A DNA stretch of 64,000 nt from Paracoccus onubensis (GCF_003591515.1 NZ_QZCG01000014.1:81141-145140), one strand, 5' to 3'; positions 44,047 to 52,375 are shown, numbered from the stretch's first letter. Numbers and translations are program-made. The notes: a model not told the origin generated them from the sequence alone.

Positions 44047-44472
44047 TCAGCTATCGTCTTCGGCGGAGTCTTCGGCGTCGAGACGTTCACGATCGGCGGC
44101 ACCCTTGGCATCCGGATCGCGGTCCACCAGTTCGATAATGGCCATCGGAGCCATGTCGCCATAGCGGAAACCGGCCTTCAGCACACGGACATAGCCGCCC
44201 TGACGGTCCTTGTAACGCTCACCCAGCGTCTCGAACAGCTTGGCGACATGGATATCCTGCTTGAGCTGGGAAGCAGCCTGACGGCGCGCATGCAGATCGC
44301 CGCGCTTGGCCAGCGTGATCAGTTTTTCAACGATCGGGCGCAGTTCCTTGGCCTTGGGCAGCGTGGTCTTGATCTGCTCATGCTCGATCAACGAGCCGGC
44401 CATATTGGCGAACAGCGCCTTGCGATGCTCATGAGTACGGTTAAGGCGGCGATAGCCGCGGGCGTGACGCAT
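44047..44472 (-). CDS. rplQ: 50S ribosomal protein L17
   Basis: The 141-residue protein begins with the L17 signature MRHARGYRRLNRTHEHRKAL and continues with HEQIKTTLPKAKELRPIVEKLITLAKRG. It has an acidic C-terminal tail (RDPDAKGAADRERLDAEDSAED) as often seen in alphaproteobacteria. It is the last gene of the alpha operon segment. The 124-base gap to rpoA holds a small hairpin GAGGCGG/CCGCCTC. Confidence 0.97.
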   Translation of the reverse strand: MRHARGYRRLNRTHEHRKALFANMAGSLIEHEQIKTTLPKAKELRPIVEKLITLAKRGDLHARRQAASQLKQDIHVAKLFETLGERYKDRQGGYVRVLKAGFRYGDMAPMAIIELVDRDPDAKGAADRERLDAEDSAEDDS

Positions 44473-44596
44473 TTCATTTCTCCATTAACGTCTTTTTGCT
44501 TTGTCCGGCGGCCCATGCGTGCGGGCTGCTCTCCTTGGGGCGGAATGCCCGGGTTTGAGAGAGGCGGATAAACCGCCTCGTCTCAGAAGTCCACGA

Positions 44597-45613
44597 TCAG
44601 AACTGATCGTCGAAACGCTTGGCCAGATCCTCGATATTCTCGGGCGGCCATTCGGCAACATCCATGCCCAGATGCAGCCCCATGCCCGACAGCACTTCCT
44701 TGATCTCGTTCAGGGATTTGCGGCCGAAATTCGGGGTGCGAAGCATCTCTGCCTCGGTCTTCTGGATCAGATCGCCGATATAGACGATATTGTCGTTCTT
44801 CAGGCAGTTTGCCGAACGAACCGACAATTCCAGCTCGTCCACCTTCTTGAGCAGGCGCGGATCGAATTCCAGACCGTCGTCGCTGTCCTGGCTGCTGGCC
44901 GATTCGGGTTCTTCGAAATTGACGAAGACCGACAGCTGATCCTGAACGATACGGGCAGCATAGGCCACCGCGTCTTCCGGGGTCAGCGAGCCGTCGGTTT
45001 CGACCTTCATCGTCAGCTTGTCGTAATCCAGCACCTGACCTTCGCGGGTGGGCGTGACTTCATAGCTGACCCGCTTGACCGGCGAAAAGATCGCATCGAT
45101 CGGGATCAGACCGATAGGCGCATCCTCAGGGCGGTTCTTGTCGGCGGCGACATAGCCCTTGCCGGTCTGAACGGTCAGTTCCATGTTCAGATCGGCGCCA
45201 TCATCCAGATGACAGATGACATGTTCACGGTTCAGAATGGTAATTCCGGCGGTTTCCTGAATATCTCCGGCCTTGACCTCGCCCGGACCTTTCGCCGTCA
45301 GCGAAAGACGTTTCGGGCCTTCGACATCCATGCGCAGCGTAACGCCCTTGAGATTCAGTACGATATCGGTCACATCCTCGCGGACGCCGGCGACGCTGCT
45401 GAATTCATGCAGGACATTGTCGATCTGGACCGAAGTGATGGCTCCGCCTTGCAGCGAGGACAACAGAACCCGGCGCAGGGCATTGCCCAGCGTCAGACCA
45501 AAGCCCCGCTCCAGCGGTTCGGCGACGACGGTTGCCGTCCGGGTCGCATCCGCGCCCGGCTTGACGGCAAGTTGCGTCGGCTTGATAAGTTCGGCCCAAT
45601 TCTTGTGGATCAT
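44597..45613 (-). CDS. rpoA: RNA polymerase alpha subunit
   Basis: The 338-residue subunit has the assembly domain (LTLGNALRRVLLSSLQGGAI, YVAADKNRPEDAPIGLIPIDA) and the C-terminal DNA-binding domain (ELSVRSANCLKNDNIVYIGD, FGRKSLNEIKEVL). It nucleates RNA polymerase assembly and contacts UP elements and activators. Length and order after rpsK are standard, although rpsD is not between them, as is usual in alphaproteobacteria. Confidence 0.98.
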   Translation of the reverse strand: MIHKNWAELIKPTQLAVKPGADATRTATVVAEPLERGFGLTLGNALRRVLLSSLQGGAITSVQIDNVLHEFSSVAGVREDVTDIVLNLKGVTLRMDVEGPKRLSLTAKGPGEVKAGDIQETAGITILNREHVICHLDDGADLNMELTVQTGKGYVAADKNRPEDAPIGLIPIDAIFSPVKRVSYEVTPTREGQVLDYDKLTMKVETDGSLTPEDAVAYAARIVQDQLSVFVNFEEPESASSQDSDDGLEFDPRLLKKVDELELSVRSANCLKNDNIVYIGDLIQKTEAEMLRTPNFGRKSLNEIKEVLSGMGLHLGMDVAEWPPENIEDLAKRFDDQF

Positions 45614-45730
45614 GGGTTTGCCTCCATACTTGTTTCCGATCCATGACCGAGGTCGGAAACGCCCGAGGTTAAATGCGAAATGCCCGAACCGCGCGGATCT
45701 CGCGCGGGTCGGTGTCGTAATGATCCAGTA

Positions 45731-46120
45731 TCAGACGCGGCGGCGCTTTGGCGGGCGGCAACCGTTATGCGCGATCGGGGTCACGTCACGGATTGCGGTG
45801 ATGTTGAAGCCGACGGCGGCCAAAGCCCGAAGCGCGGATTCACGGCCCGAACCGGGTCCCTGCACTTCGACCTCAAGCGTTTTCACGCCATGTTCCTGTG
45901 CCTTGCGACCGGCATCCTCGGCAGCCATCTGAGCGGCATAGGGGGTCGATTTGCGCGAACCCTTGAAGCCCATTGTACCGGCGGACGACCATGAGATCGC
46001 GTTGCCCTGCACGTCCGAGATCAGGATCTTGGTATTGTTGAAGCTGGAATTCACATGAGCCACACCGGTGGCGATGTTCTTGCGCTCTTTGCGCTTGATA
46101 CGAGTTTTATCGCGTGCCAT
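45731..46120 (-). CDS. rpsK: 30S ribosomal protein S11
   Basis: The 129-residue protein has the S11 hallmarks: THVNSSFNNTKILISDVQGN, STPYAAQMAAEDAGRKA and VTPIAHNGCRPPKRRRV at the end. It forms part of the 30S platform. It lies 11 bases after rpsM. Confidence 0.98.
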   Translation of the reverse strand: MARDKTRIKRKERKNIATGVAHVNSSFNNTKILISDVQGNAISWSSAGTMGFKGSRKSTPYAAQMAAEDAGRKAQEHGVKTLEVEVQGPGSGRESALRALAAVGFNITAIRDVTPIAHNGCRPPKRRRV

Positions 46121-46131
46121 GTCCGGTCCCC

Positions 46132-46500
46132 TTATTTCTTCTTGCCAGCGATGGGCTTCGCCGGACCTTTACGGGTACGGGCATTGGTATGGGTGCGCTG
46201 GCCGCGAACCGGCAGGCCGCGACGGTGACGCAGACCGCGATAAGAGCCCAGATCCATCATCCGCTTGACATTCATCTGCACTTCGCGGCGCAGATCGCCT
46301 TCAACGGTCAGGTTCTGGTCGATAAATTCACGAATCTTCAGGACTTCGGCGTCCGAAAGTTCGTTCACGCGGCGAGCGGACTCGATGCCGGTCGCTTCGC
46401 AGATCTGCCGGGCATGAGCCGGGCCGATACCATGAATATAAGTCAGGGCGATGGGGACGCGTTTCCCCGTCGGAATGTTGACGCCAGCGATACGAGCCAC
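46132..46500 (-). CDS. rpsM: 30S ribosomal protein S13
   Basis: The 122-residue protein has the S13 hallmarks ARIAGVNIPTGKRVPIALTY, IHGIGPAHARQIC and RGLRHRRGLPVRGQRTHTNA. The start is GTG (46498-46500), with AAGGATAAC just upstream. adk, which normally precedes rpsM, is 3.7 kb away and separated by two opposite-strand Hint genes. rpsM must therefore have its own promoter, probably within the structured leader at 46503-46740. Confidence 0.97.
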   Translation of the reverse strand: MARIAGVNIPTGKRVPIALTYIHGIGPAHARQICEATGIESARRVNELSDAEVLKIREFIDQNLTVEGDLRREVQMNVKRMMDLGSYRGLRHRRGLPVRGQRTHTNARTRKGPAKPIAGKKK

Positions 46501-46521
46501 GCGTTATCCTTTTTCTGCTGC

Positions 46522-46609
46522 GGTTCCGTAACACCGGAACCTTTTTTCACAACGTAAGGCCCGAAAGCCATGCCTTCGGGCCAATCCACAGGCCACCCAT
46601 AAGTGGGTG
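46522..46609. other. Three stem-loops in the rpsM/Hint leader
   Basis: Hairpin 1: GGTTCCG / CGGAACC (46522-46541), followed on the plus strand by TTTTTT. Hairpin 2: GGCCCGAA / TTCGGGCC (46558-46582). Hairpin 3: CACCCA / TGGGTG (46594-46609). The same hairpins occur at 48349-48368, 48385-48409 and 48420-48437. Changes within the three hairpins between copies fall in loops 1 and 3 or extend stem 3; no stem pair is broken. They could act in the rpsM leader RNA, as a plus-strand terminator, or both. Confidence 0.6.
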
Positions 46610-46735
46610 ATTCTCTTTCGAGATGCTGTGGATTAATGGAAGATCAACTTGTCGTCAAGAGCACAGCATGAGTGGAATGCGCAAGGTTCGGAAACGGTTT
46701 CGTGACGGAAATTCCATTGTGTTAACGAAAAATGA

Positions 46736-46764
46736 TTGCTGCACGGAAAACTGTACCATATACG
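46736..46764 (+). promoter_or_regulatory. Putative promoter of Hint gene 2
   Basis: TTGCTG (46736-46741) and TATACG (46759-46764) are spaced exactly 17 bases. The same arrangement occurs in copy 2. It would give a 5' leader of about 305 bases before the Hint start codon. Confidence 0.5.
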
Positions 46765-46899
46765 GAACACTTAGTTAACCGCCCGGAACATAAAAAGCCG
46801 ATGCGGTATTGTCAGTGGTTCGCAAGATGGTCGGGATCAACGCCGGAACAATTGTTCAGCTTGAGAACGAGGGCACCATCTTGAGTATGGGTAACAACA

Positions 46900-47076
46900 A
46901 TGCCTGGTTTAACGGCAAATCTCAGAAATAGTGACTTCAACGATGGGGGCACGGATAGCGCGCCGCGTCTTGCGGACGTTCCCGGCTGGCGCATCGGCAG
47001 ATCAAAAACCGACATTGAGTCGGCCTGCCGAGACCAATTCCCGTACCCATTTTTCACGAGAACGAAGGAAGAGTAA
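46900..47076 (+). CDS. Possible 58-residue leader peptide upstream of Hint gene 2
   Basis: An ATG-started frame of 58 codons (begins MPGLTANLRNSDFNDGG, ends FFTRTKEE) stops two bases before the Hint start codon, so its last codons form the Hint ribosome site (GAAGGAAGAG). The copy at 48727-48903 differs at three positions, two of them silent in this frame. An overlapping 34-codon frame at 46827-46931 differs in its stop codon between copies and is less convincing. No family recognised; the upstream ribosome site is weak. Confidence 0.35.
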   Translation: MPGLTANLRNSDFNDGGTDSAPRLADVPGWRIGRSKTDIESACRDQFPYPFFTRTKEE

Positions 47077-47078
47077 GA

Positions 47079-48209
47079 ATGCCTACAACTTGGAATGCCG
47101 TATATCTCGGACAATTTGCACGAATTGATTCGGCCAGAGGGGATGGCGATGTGGAAAACGCTGCGGCGCTCGCAAACCAGACCTATGGCGATGAAACAGC
47201 GCCACTATTCGAAAATTTCGTCGAAATTGCGCCCCGGGCAGGCTATACGACCTATAACCAGTCCGGCAATACCAGTGCTTATGACACGGCGGCCGACGCT
47301 CAGACAGTCAATGGGCGACCATGGTATGAATATTTTACCGCAGATGGTGCAGCACGAGCCATTGATGGCATGGCAAGCTACAATGCCACAGTCACCTATG
47401 TAGATGGGACGACAGCACAAACTTCTGTCTTTCTTTTCCAGGACTATAACGGACTTACCTATTGGGCGCCTGAGGCGTCAGATAATGCCGCACAGGACAT
47501 ATTGGAGGCAAAGGCAATCCAGTCCCTTACAACTCACGGGGTGGCAACCAACAACTTTTCCCTTGGCGCAAACCGCCAGACTTGGGATTACGTAACTTGC
47601 TTCACCCCCGGTACATTGATCGAGACGGCTGGTGGCGCGAAACCCATCGAAACCCTGCAATCCGGCGACGTGGTTCTGACCCGCGACAACGGCCTGCAAC
47701 CCATCCGCTGGATCGGTTCGCGCAAGATCGACAGCGCCACCCTTGAGGCCGCCCCGAATCTGCGTCCGATCCGCATCAAGGCAGGATCGCTTGGGGCGAA
47801 CACCCCCGGCAGCGACCTGATCGTATCGCCACAGCATCGCGTGCTTGTCCGCTCGAAGATCGCCCAACGCATGTTCGGCACAAATGAGGTTCTGGTCGCG
47901 GCAAAGCAATTGCTGGAGATTGAAGGTATAGAGATCGCCGGGGATATCCATGAAGTGGAATATTTCCACTTCATGTTCGATTGCCATGAGATCGTCTTCT
48001 CGAACGGAGCCGAAACAGAAAGTCTTTATACCGGACCTGTCGCATTGCGTTCGGTCAGCCCGGAATCACGCAAGGAGATCCTGTCTCTGTTCCCGGAACT
48101 GGCCGAAGACGGATCCAAGCCGCAGCCCGCGCGTCTTCTGACCTCGGGTCGCCAGGGCCGGCGCTTAGCCCATCGCCATGCGAAGAACCAACAGGAAATG
48201 GTTTATTGA
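47079..48209 (+). CDS. Hint-domain protein, paralogue 2
   Basis: The 376-residue protein has a unique N-terminal module (residues 1-173; MPTTWNAVYLGQF, then a beta-rich part with ATVTYVDGTTAQTSVFLFQD). The Hint_2 domain starts at Cys174: CFTPGTLIET, SGDVVLTRDNGLQPIRWIGS, RPIRIKAGSLG, SPQHRVLVRS. Self-cleavage or acyl transfer at the Thr173-Cys174 bond is expected from hedgehog/intein chemistry. There is no signal peptide. From about 47655 the DNA is nearly identical to paralogue 3, whereas the N-terminal coding DNA is not alignable. It lies opposite in strand to the ribosomal genes around it. Confidence 0.87.
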   Translation: MPTTWNAVYLGQFARIDSARGDGDVENAAALANQTYGDETAPLFENFVEIAPRAGYTTYNQSGNTSAYDTAADAQTVNGRPWYEYFTADGAARAIDGMASYNATVTYVDGTTAQTSVFLFQDYNGLTYWAPEASDNAAQDILEAKAIQSLTTHGVATNNFSLGANRQTWDYVTCFTPGTLIETAGGAKPIETLQSGDVVLTRDNGLQPIRWIGSRKIDSATLEAAPNLRPIRIKAGSLGANTPGSDLIVSPQHRVLVRSKIAQRMFGTNEVLVAAKQLLEIEGIEIAGDIHEVEYFHFMFDCHEIVFSNGAETESLYTGPVALRSVSPESRKEILSLFPELAEDGSKPQPARLLTSGRQGRRLAHRHAKNQQEMVY

Positions 48210-48240
48210 AACGCTGAGAACCCGGAAATCATGGTGAACA

Positions 48241-48273
48241 AAAACGGCCGGAAATATCTTCCGGCCGTTTTTA
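48241..48273 (+). terminator. Terminator after Hint gene 2
   Basis: AAAACGGCCGGAA / TTCCGGCCGTTTT with a five-base loop and a T tail is a strong intrinsic terminator that could work in both directions. The rest of 48210-48332 is spacer; it resembles the sequence after Hint gene 3, showing that the duplication includes the gene's 3' flank. Confidence 0.85.
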
Positions 48274-48562
48274 TCTGTGACTGAGGCTTGAGCTCACCCG
48301 AGAGAACCGCCCCGCGATTCGTCGCCCACGTTATCCTTTTTCGGTGGCGGTTCCGTAGCCCCGGAACCTTTTTTCACAACGTAAGGCCCGAAAGCCATGC
48401 CTTCGGGCCAATCCACAGGCCACCCATGCCTGGGTGGTTCTCTTTCGAGATGCTGTGAATCAATGGAAGGTCAGTTTGCCGTCAAGAGCACAGCACAAGT
48501 GGATTGCGCGGCGCTCGGAAACGGTTTCGTGGAGGAAATTCCATTGTGTTAACGAAAAATGA

Positions 48563-48591
48563 TTGCCGCAGGGAAAACTGTACCATATACG
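48563..48591 (+). promoter_or_regulatory. Putative promoter of Hint gene 3
   Basis: TTGCCG (48563-48568) and TATACG (48586-48591) are spaced 17 bases, matching copy 1 apart from one change in the -35 box. The leader to the start codon is about 315 bases. Confidence 0.5.
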
Positions 48592-48726
48592 GAACACTTA
48601 GTTAACCGCCCGGAACACAGAAAGCCGATGCGGTATTGTCAGTGGTTTGCAAGATGGTCGGGATCAACGCCGGAACAATTGTTCAGCTTGAGAACGAGGG
48701 CGCCATCTTGAGTATGGGTAACAACA

Positions 48727-48903
48727 ATGCCTGGTTTAACGGCAAATCTCAGAAACAGTGACTTCAACGATGGGGGCACGGATAGCGCGCCGCGTCTTGC
48801 GGACGTTCCCGGCTGGCGCATCGGCAGATCAAAAACCGACATTGCGTCGGCCTGCCGAGACCAATTCCCGTACCCATTTTTCACGAGAACGAAGGAGGAG
48901 TAA
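48727..48903 (+). CDS. Possible 58-residue leader peptide upstream of Hint gene 3
   Basis: This is the second copy of the 58-codon frame, with one residue change (Glu to Ala near position 40) and silent changes elsewhere. Its TAA lies three bases before the Hint ATG, and the ribosome site GAAGGAGGAG is formed by its last sense codons. Confidence 0.35.
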   Translation: MPGLTANLRNSDFNDGGTDSAPRLADVPGWRIGRSKTDIASACRDQFPYPFFTRTKEE

Positions 48904-48906
48904 GAA

Positions 48907-50088
48907 ATGGCCACCTGGACCGACAATCCCGATTCCGGATCAAATGCACAGGATCACAATCCGAACGCGGATAATTATTGGGTATTCACCACCGATCAGA
49001 CAATTACGGCTAATGAGACCACAAGCCAGCTTCAAGGATACAGTTTCGATCCGCTAGCTTCCTATAATACCAATGTGGCGCTTCGGGACGGCAATGAAGA
49101 TGGGGCGCTGGCAGCTAGGAACTGGGGCAACTTTCATACCAATGACGGGATTACCGTTGACGGCCATACCTATGAATATTCGCGGCATTGGACCTATGAA
49201 GCGACGATAACATACAGTGACGGGACGTCTGTCGACACAACGATACTGGCCTCACGTCTGGTCGACGATCCCGACAATGGTACAGCCGGAGGGGCTCTGG
49301 ATGGCAGGGCAATCCTGCGTTTCCATGATGATCAGATCAGCACTGTTTACGGAGGCGCGAGCGGCACCGGTGAATATGCGTTGTCGGATATCGAAAGCAT
49401 AACTCTCGGCGCTAATCTCGGAAATGCCGGCGGTCGCAGCATTACCGGTGCATATAACAACGCCTATCCGGTGGTCTGCTTTGCCACCGGCACGCTGATC
49501 GAAACGGCTAACGGCACAGAAGCCGTCGAAACCCTGCAATCCGGCGACGCGGTTCTGACCCGCGACAACGACCTGCAACCCATCCGCTGGATCGGTTCGC
49601 GCAAACTTTCGGCTCAGGATCTTGCCGCCGCCCCGCAACTGCGCCCGATCCGCATCAAGGCAGGATCGCTTGGGGCGAACACCCCCGCCAGCGACCTGAT
49701 CGTATCGCCGCAGCATCGCGTGCTTGTCCGCTCGAAGATCGCCCAACGCATGTTCGGCACCGAGGAGGTTCTGGTCGCGGCAAAGCAATTGCTGGAGATT
49801 GAAGGTATCGACGTCGCCGAGGATATCCATGAAGTGGAATATTTCCATTTCATGTTCGACCGTCATGAAATCGTCTTCTCGAACGGAGCCGAAACAGAAA
49901 GTCTTTACACCGGCCCGGTCGCATTGCGTTCCGTCAGCCCGGAATCACGCAAAGAGATCCTGTCTCTGTTCCCCGAACTGGCAGAAGAGGGCTTTGTCGC
50001 GCAGCCTGTACGTCTTCTCGCCTCGGGTCGTCAGGGTCGGCGTCTGGCCTATCGTCACGTCATGAACCGGCAGGAAATGGTTTATTGA
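48907..50088 (+). CDS. Hint-domain protein, paralogue 3
   Basis: The 393-residue protein has an N-terminal module of 190 residues rich in Asn, Asp, Thr and Tyr (MATWTDNPDSGSNAQDHN; later ATITYSDGTSVDTTI). The Hint_2 domain begins at Cys191: CFATGTLIET, SGDAVLTRDNDLQPIRW, SPQHRVLVRS. The Hint half and C-terminal tail (LASGRQGRRLAYRH...QEMVY) are almost the same as in paralogue 2. The short TY.DGT motif shared by both N-terminal modules hints at a similar beta fold despite lack of overall similarity. A GGAGGAG site precedes the start. Confidence 0.87.
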   Translation: MATWTDNPDSGSNAQDHNPNADNYWVFTTDQTITANETTSQLQGYSFDPLASYNTNVALRDGNEDGALAARNWGNFHTNDGITVDGHTYEYSRHWTYEATITYSDGTSVDTTILASRLVDDPDNGTAGGALDGRAILRFHDDQISTVYGGASGTGEYALSDIESITLGANLGNAGGRSITGAYNNAYPVVCFATGTLIETANGTEAVETLQSGDAVLTRDNDLQPIRWIGSRKLSAQDLAAAPQLRPIRIKAGSLGANTPASDLIVSPQHRVLVRSKIAQRMFGTEEVLVAAKQLLEIEGIDVAEDIHEVEYFHFMFDRHEIVFSNGAETESLYTGPVALRSVSPESRKEILSLFPELAEEGFVAQPVRLLASGRQGRRLAYRHVMNRQEMVY

Positions 50089-50121
50089 AACCCTGACACC
50101 CGAAACGGGTCCGTAACGCAC

Positions 50122-50154
50122 AAAAAACGGCCGGACATATCGTCCGGCCGTTTC
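50122..50154. terminator. Bidirectional terminator between Hint gene 3 and adk
   Basis: The stem ACGGCCGGAC / GTCCGGCCGT with a five-base loop has six A on the left (T6 for minus-strand adk transcripts) and TTTC on the right for the Hint gene. It shows that the rplO-secY-adk transcript ends here rather than continuing into rpsM. Confidence 0.85.
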
Positions 50155-50222
50155 TATTCATGAATGATGCCTGGCTTCACGCAAGAGAAGCACCGCCCGA
50201 AACAGAGATATTCCGGCGCGTC

Positions 50223-50867
50223 CTAACCCAGCACCCCGGCAATCTGCCTCGAAACCTCGTCGATCTCGGCAAGCCCGTCCAGGCTGTGCAACTGGTCCTT
50301 TGCGTAGTAATATCCGATCAGCGGCGACGTCTTCTTGTAATATTCCAGCAGACGCGTCCGCAGGCTGTCTTCGTTATCATCCGCCCGCCGCGTCAGATCG
50401 GTCGAGCCGCAAACATCGCAGACCCCGGGCTTGGCGGTCGGTTTGGTTTCGTCGTGATAAACCTCTCCGCAATTGCCACAGGTGAAACGGCCGGTGATAC
50501 GGCGCACCAACGCCTCGTCATCAACCCGCATCTCGATCACGGCATCCAGTGTCTGGCCCGTTTCGGCCAGCAGTTCCCCAAGCGCATCGGCCTGTCCCAA
50601 TGTCCGGGGAAAGCCGTCGAAGATGAAGCCCTTGCCGCCCTCGGCCAGCTTTTCGCGGATCAGCCCGATGACGATCTCGTCGGTAACCAATTCGCCGCGT
50701 GCCATGACCTCGGCGACCTTATGCCCCATCTCGGTCCCCGAATCCTTGGCGGCGCGCAGCATGTCCCCAGTGGAAAGCTGCACCATGCCACGTTCTTCCA
50801 CCAGCTTGCGGGCCTGAGTCCCTTTGCCAGCGCCAGGAGGCCCCAGAAGAATGATATTGATCGTCAT
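50223..50867 (-). CDS. adk: Adenylate kinase (zinc-type lid)
   Basis: The 214-residue enzyme balances ATP, ADP and AMP. It has the P-loop GPPGAGKGTQA, the AMP-binding segment LSTGDMLRAA and FDGFPRTLGQAD. The lid carries four cysteines (CGNC and CDVC), typical of zinc-stabilised lids. It follows secY by 36 bases as in the usual spc operon, but is the last gene of its transcript here. Confidence 0.97.
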   Translation of the reverse strand: MTINIILLGPPGAGKGTQARKLVEERGMVQLSTGDMLRAAKDSGTEMGHKVAEVMARGELVTDEIVIGLIREKLAEGGKGFIFDGFPRTLGQADALGELLAETGQTLDAVIEMRVDDEALVRRITGRFTCGNCGEVYHDETKPTAKPGVCDVCGSTDLTRRADDNEDSLRTRLLEYYKKTSPLIGYYYAKDQLHSLDGLAEIDEVSRQIAGVLG

Positions 50868-50903
50868 TTAGTCCGTCCCCCAGAACTGGCTTTTGTAGTC
50901 CGA

Positions 50904-52268
50904 TCAACGCCGCGAGGGCGCTTTACGGGTCTTTGTTCCAGTCTTACGCTTACCACGCAACTGGGATTTCTCAATCAGACCTTCATATTGATGCGCCAGC
51001 AGATGGCTTTGTACCTGATTGATCGTATCCATGGTGACCGACACGACGATCAGAACCGAGGTTCCGCCGAAATAAAACGGCACCGACCACTGACTCCGCA
51101 AAATTTCGGGCAACAGGCAGACGGCAGCCAGATAGCCTGACCCGATCACCAGCACCCGGTTGACGACGTAATCCAGATATTCCTCGGTTTTCTTGCCCGG
51201 ACGAATACCCGGAATAAAGCCGCCCTGATTCTTGAGGTTTTCGGACACGTCATCGGTCTTGAAAGACACGTTTTGCGTGTAAAAATAGGCAAAGAAGACA
51301 ATCATCGCCGCGAAGAACAGCAGGTAAAGCGGCTGCCCCGGTCCGAAATAGGCCAGAAGCGTCGACATGATCGGGCCGCTTTCATTGCCGGAAAAGGTCG
51401 AAATGGTGATCGGCAACAGCAGAAGCGAGCTCGCGAAGATCGCCGGGATGACGCCTGCCGGGTTTACCTTGATCGGCAGATGCGACGACTGCCCGTCGTA
51501 AACCTTCATGCCGACCTGACGGCGCGGGTACTGGATCCGTATCTTGCGCAGCGCCCGTTCCATGAACACGACAAAGCCGATCACGACGACGACCATGGCA
51601 ATGACACCCAGGATGACCGGGGTCGAGTTCGTAGCCCGGCCACCGGCAAGGAAGGTTGCGATCTCACCGGGGATCTCGGCGACGATACCCACGAAGATGA
51701 TCAGCGAGATGCCATTGCCAATGCCGCGCGCGGTGATCTGTTCGCCCAGCCACATCAGGAACATGGTGCCGCCGACCAGCGTGATCACGACCGATGCCTG
51801 AAAGAACACACCCGGACTATGCGCAAGACCGCCCGCCTCCAGACTGCGGGCAAGGCCGTAAGCCTGAAACAGCGCAAGCGCCACGGTACCGTAACGGGTA
51901 TACTGGTTGATCTTCTTCCGCCCCTGCTCACCCTCTTTCTTGAGCTGCTCGAGCGCAGGGACCATCGACGCCAGAAGCTGCACGATGATCGAGGCCGAGA
52001 TATAGGGCATGATCCCCAATGCGAACACGCCCATCCGGCCAAGCGCGCCACCGGTGAACATCGACAGGATACCGCCGATGCCCGCGGATGCCTGATCCAT
52101 GAAGTTGCGCAATGCGGCGCCATCGATTCCCGGAACCGGGATATAGGTGCCGAGGCGATAGATGATCAGCAGGCCAATGGTGAACCAGATTCGCTGGCGA
52201 AGTTCCGTGGCTTTGCTGAATGCCCCCCAAGAGAGGTTCGCGGCCATCTGTTCTGCGGCTGACGCCAT
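50904..52268 (-). CDS. secY: Preprotein translocase subunit SecY
   Basis: The 454-residue protein has ten predicted membrane segments and the SecY signatures GTYIPVPGIDG (after helix 1), GALGRMGVFALGIMPYISASI and GIRPGKKTEEYLD. It forms the SecYEG protein-conducting channel. A glycine- and alanine-rich plug region follows helix 1. It lies 107 bases after rplO. Confidence 0.98.
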   Translation of the reverse strand: MASAAEQMAANLSWGAFSKATELRQRIWFTIGLLIIYRLGTYIPVPGIDGAALRNFMDQASAGIGGILSMFTGGALGRMGVFALGIMPYISASIIVQLLASMVPALEQLKKEGEQGRKKINQYTRYGTVALALFQAYGLARSLEAGGLAHSPGVFFQASVVITLVGGTMFLMWLGEQITARGIGNGISLIIFVGIVAEIPGEIATFLAGGRATNSTPVILGVIAMVVVVIGFVVFMERALRKIRIQYPRRQVGMKVYDGQSSHLPIKVNPAGVIPAIFASSLLLLPITISTFSGNESGPIMSTLLAYFGPGQPLYLLFFAAMIVFFAYFYTQNVSFKTDDVSENLKNQGGFIPGIRPGKKTEEYLDYVVNRVLVIGSGYLAAVCLLPEILRSQWSVPFYFGGTSVLIVVSVTMDTINQVQSHLLAHQYEGLIEKSQLRGKRKTGTKTRKAPSRR

Positions 52269-52375
52269 ATTTTCCGTCCCGTGTCATGACTGCGCCGCCG
52301 ATCCGTTTCCGGAGTCCGGCGGCGCCTGGAAATCCTGATCGCTATCTATGGGGCATGGCTGCCCCGATCAACAGC

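Larger units (their letters stand above)
46503..47078. repeat. Tandem unit leader, copy 1 (upstream of Hint gene 2)
   Basis: These 576 bases are about 94% identical by eye to 48333-48906, and about 97% from the promoter onward. They include three stem-loops, a plus-strand promoter and two short reading frames. They end at the Hint start codon. The whole tandem unit (leader, gene, terminator) is about 1.83 kb. Seen from the minus strand the left end is also the rpsM leader. Confidence 0.9.
48333..48906. repeat. Tandem unit leader, copy 2 (upstream of Hint gene 3)
   Basis: This is a direct repeat of 46503-47078. Its left edge still carries the sequence that in copy 1 is the rpsM ribosome site (TTATCCTTTTT, minus-strand AAAAAGGATAA), but no rpsM follows on the minus strand. 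Copy 1 next to rpsM therefore looks like the original position and copy 2 the duplicate. Confidence 0.9.

Noticed and set aside
46812..47114. Minus-strand frame of 100 codons repeated at 48639-48926
   Set aside because: It is repeated only because the leader DNA is duplicated. It has no ribosome site and runs antisense to the promoter, leader and Hint start.
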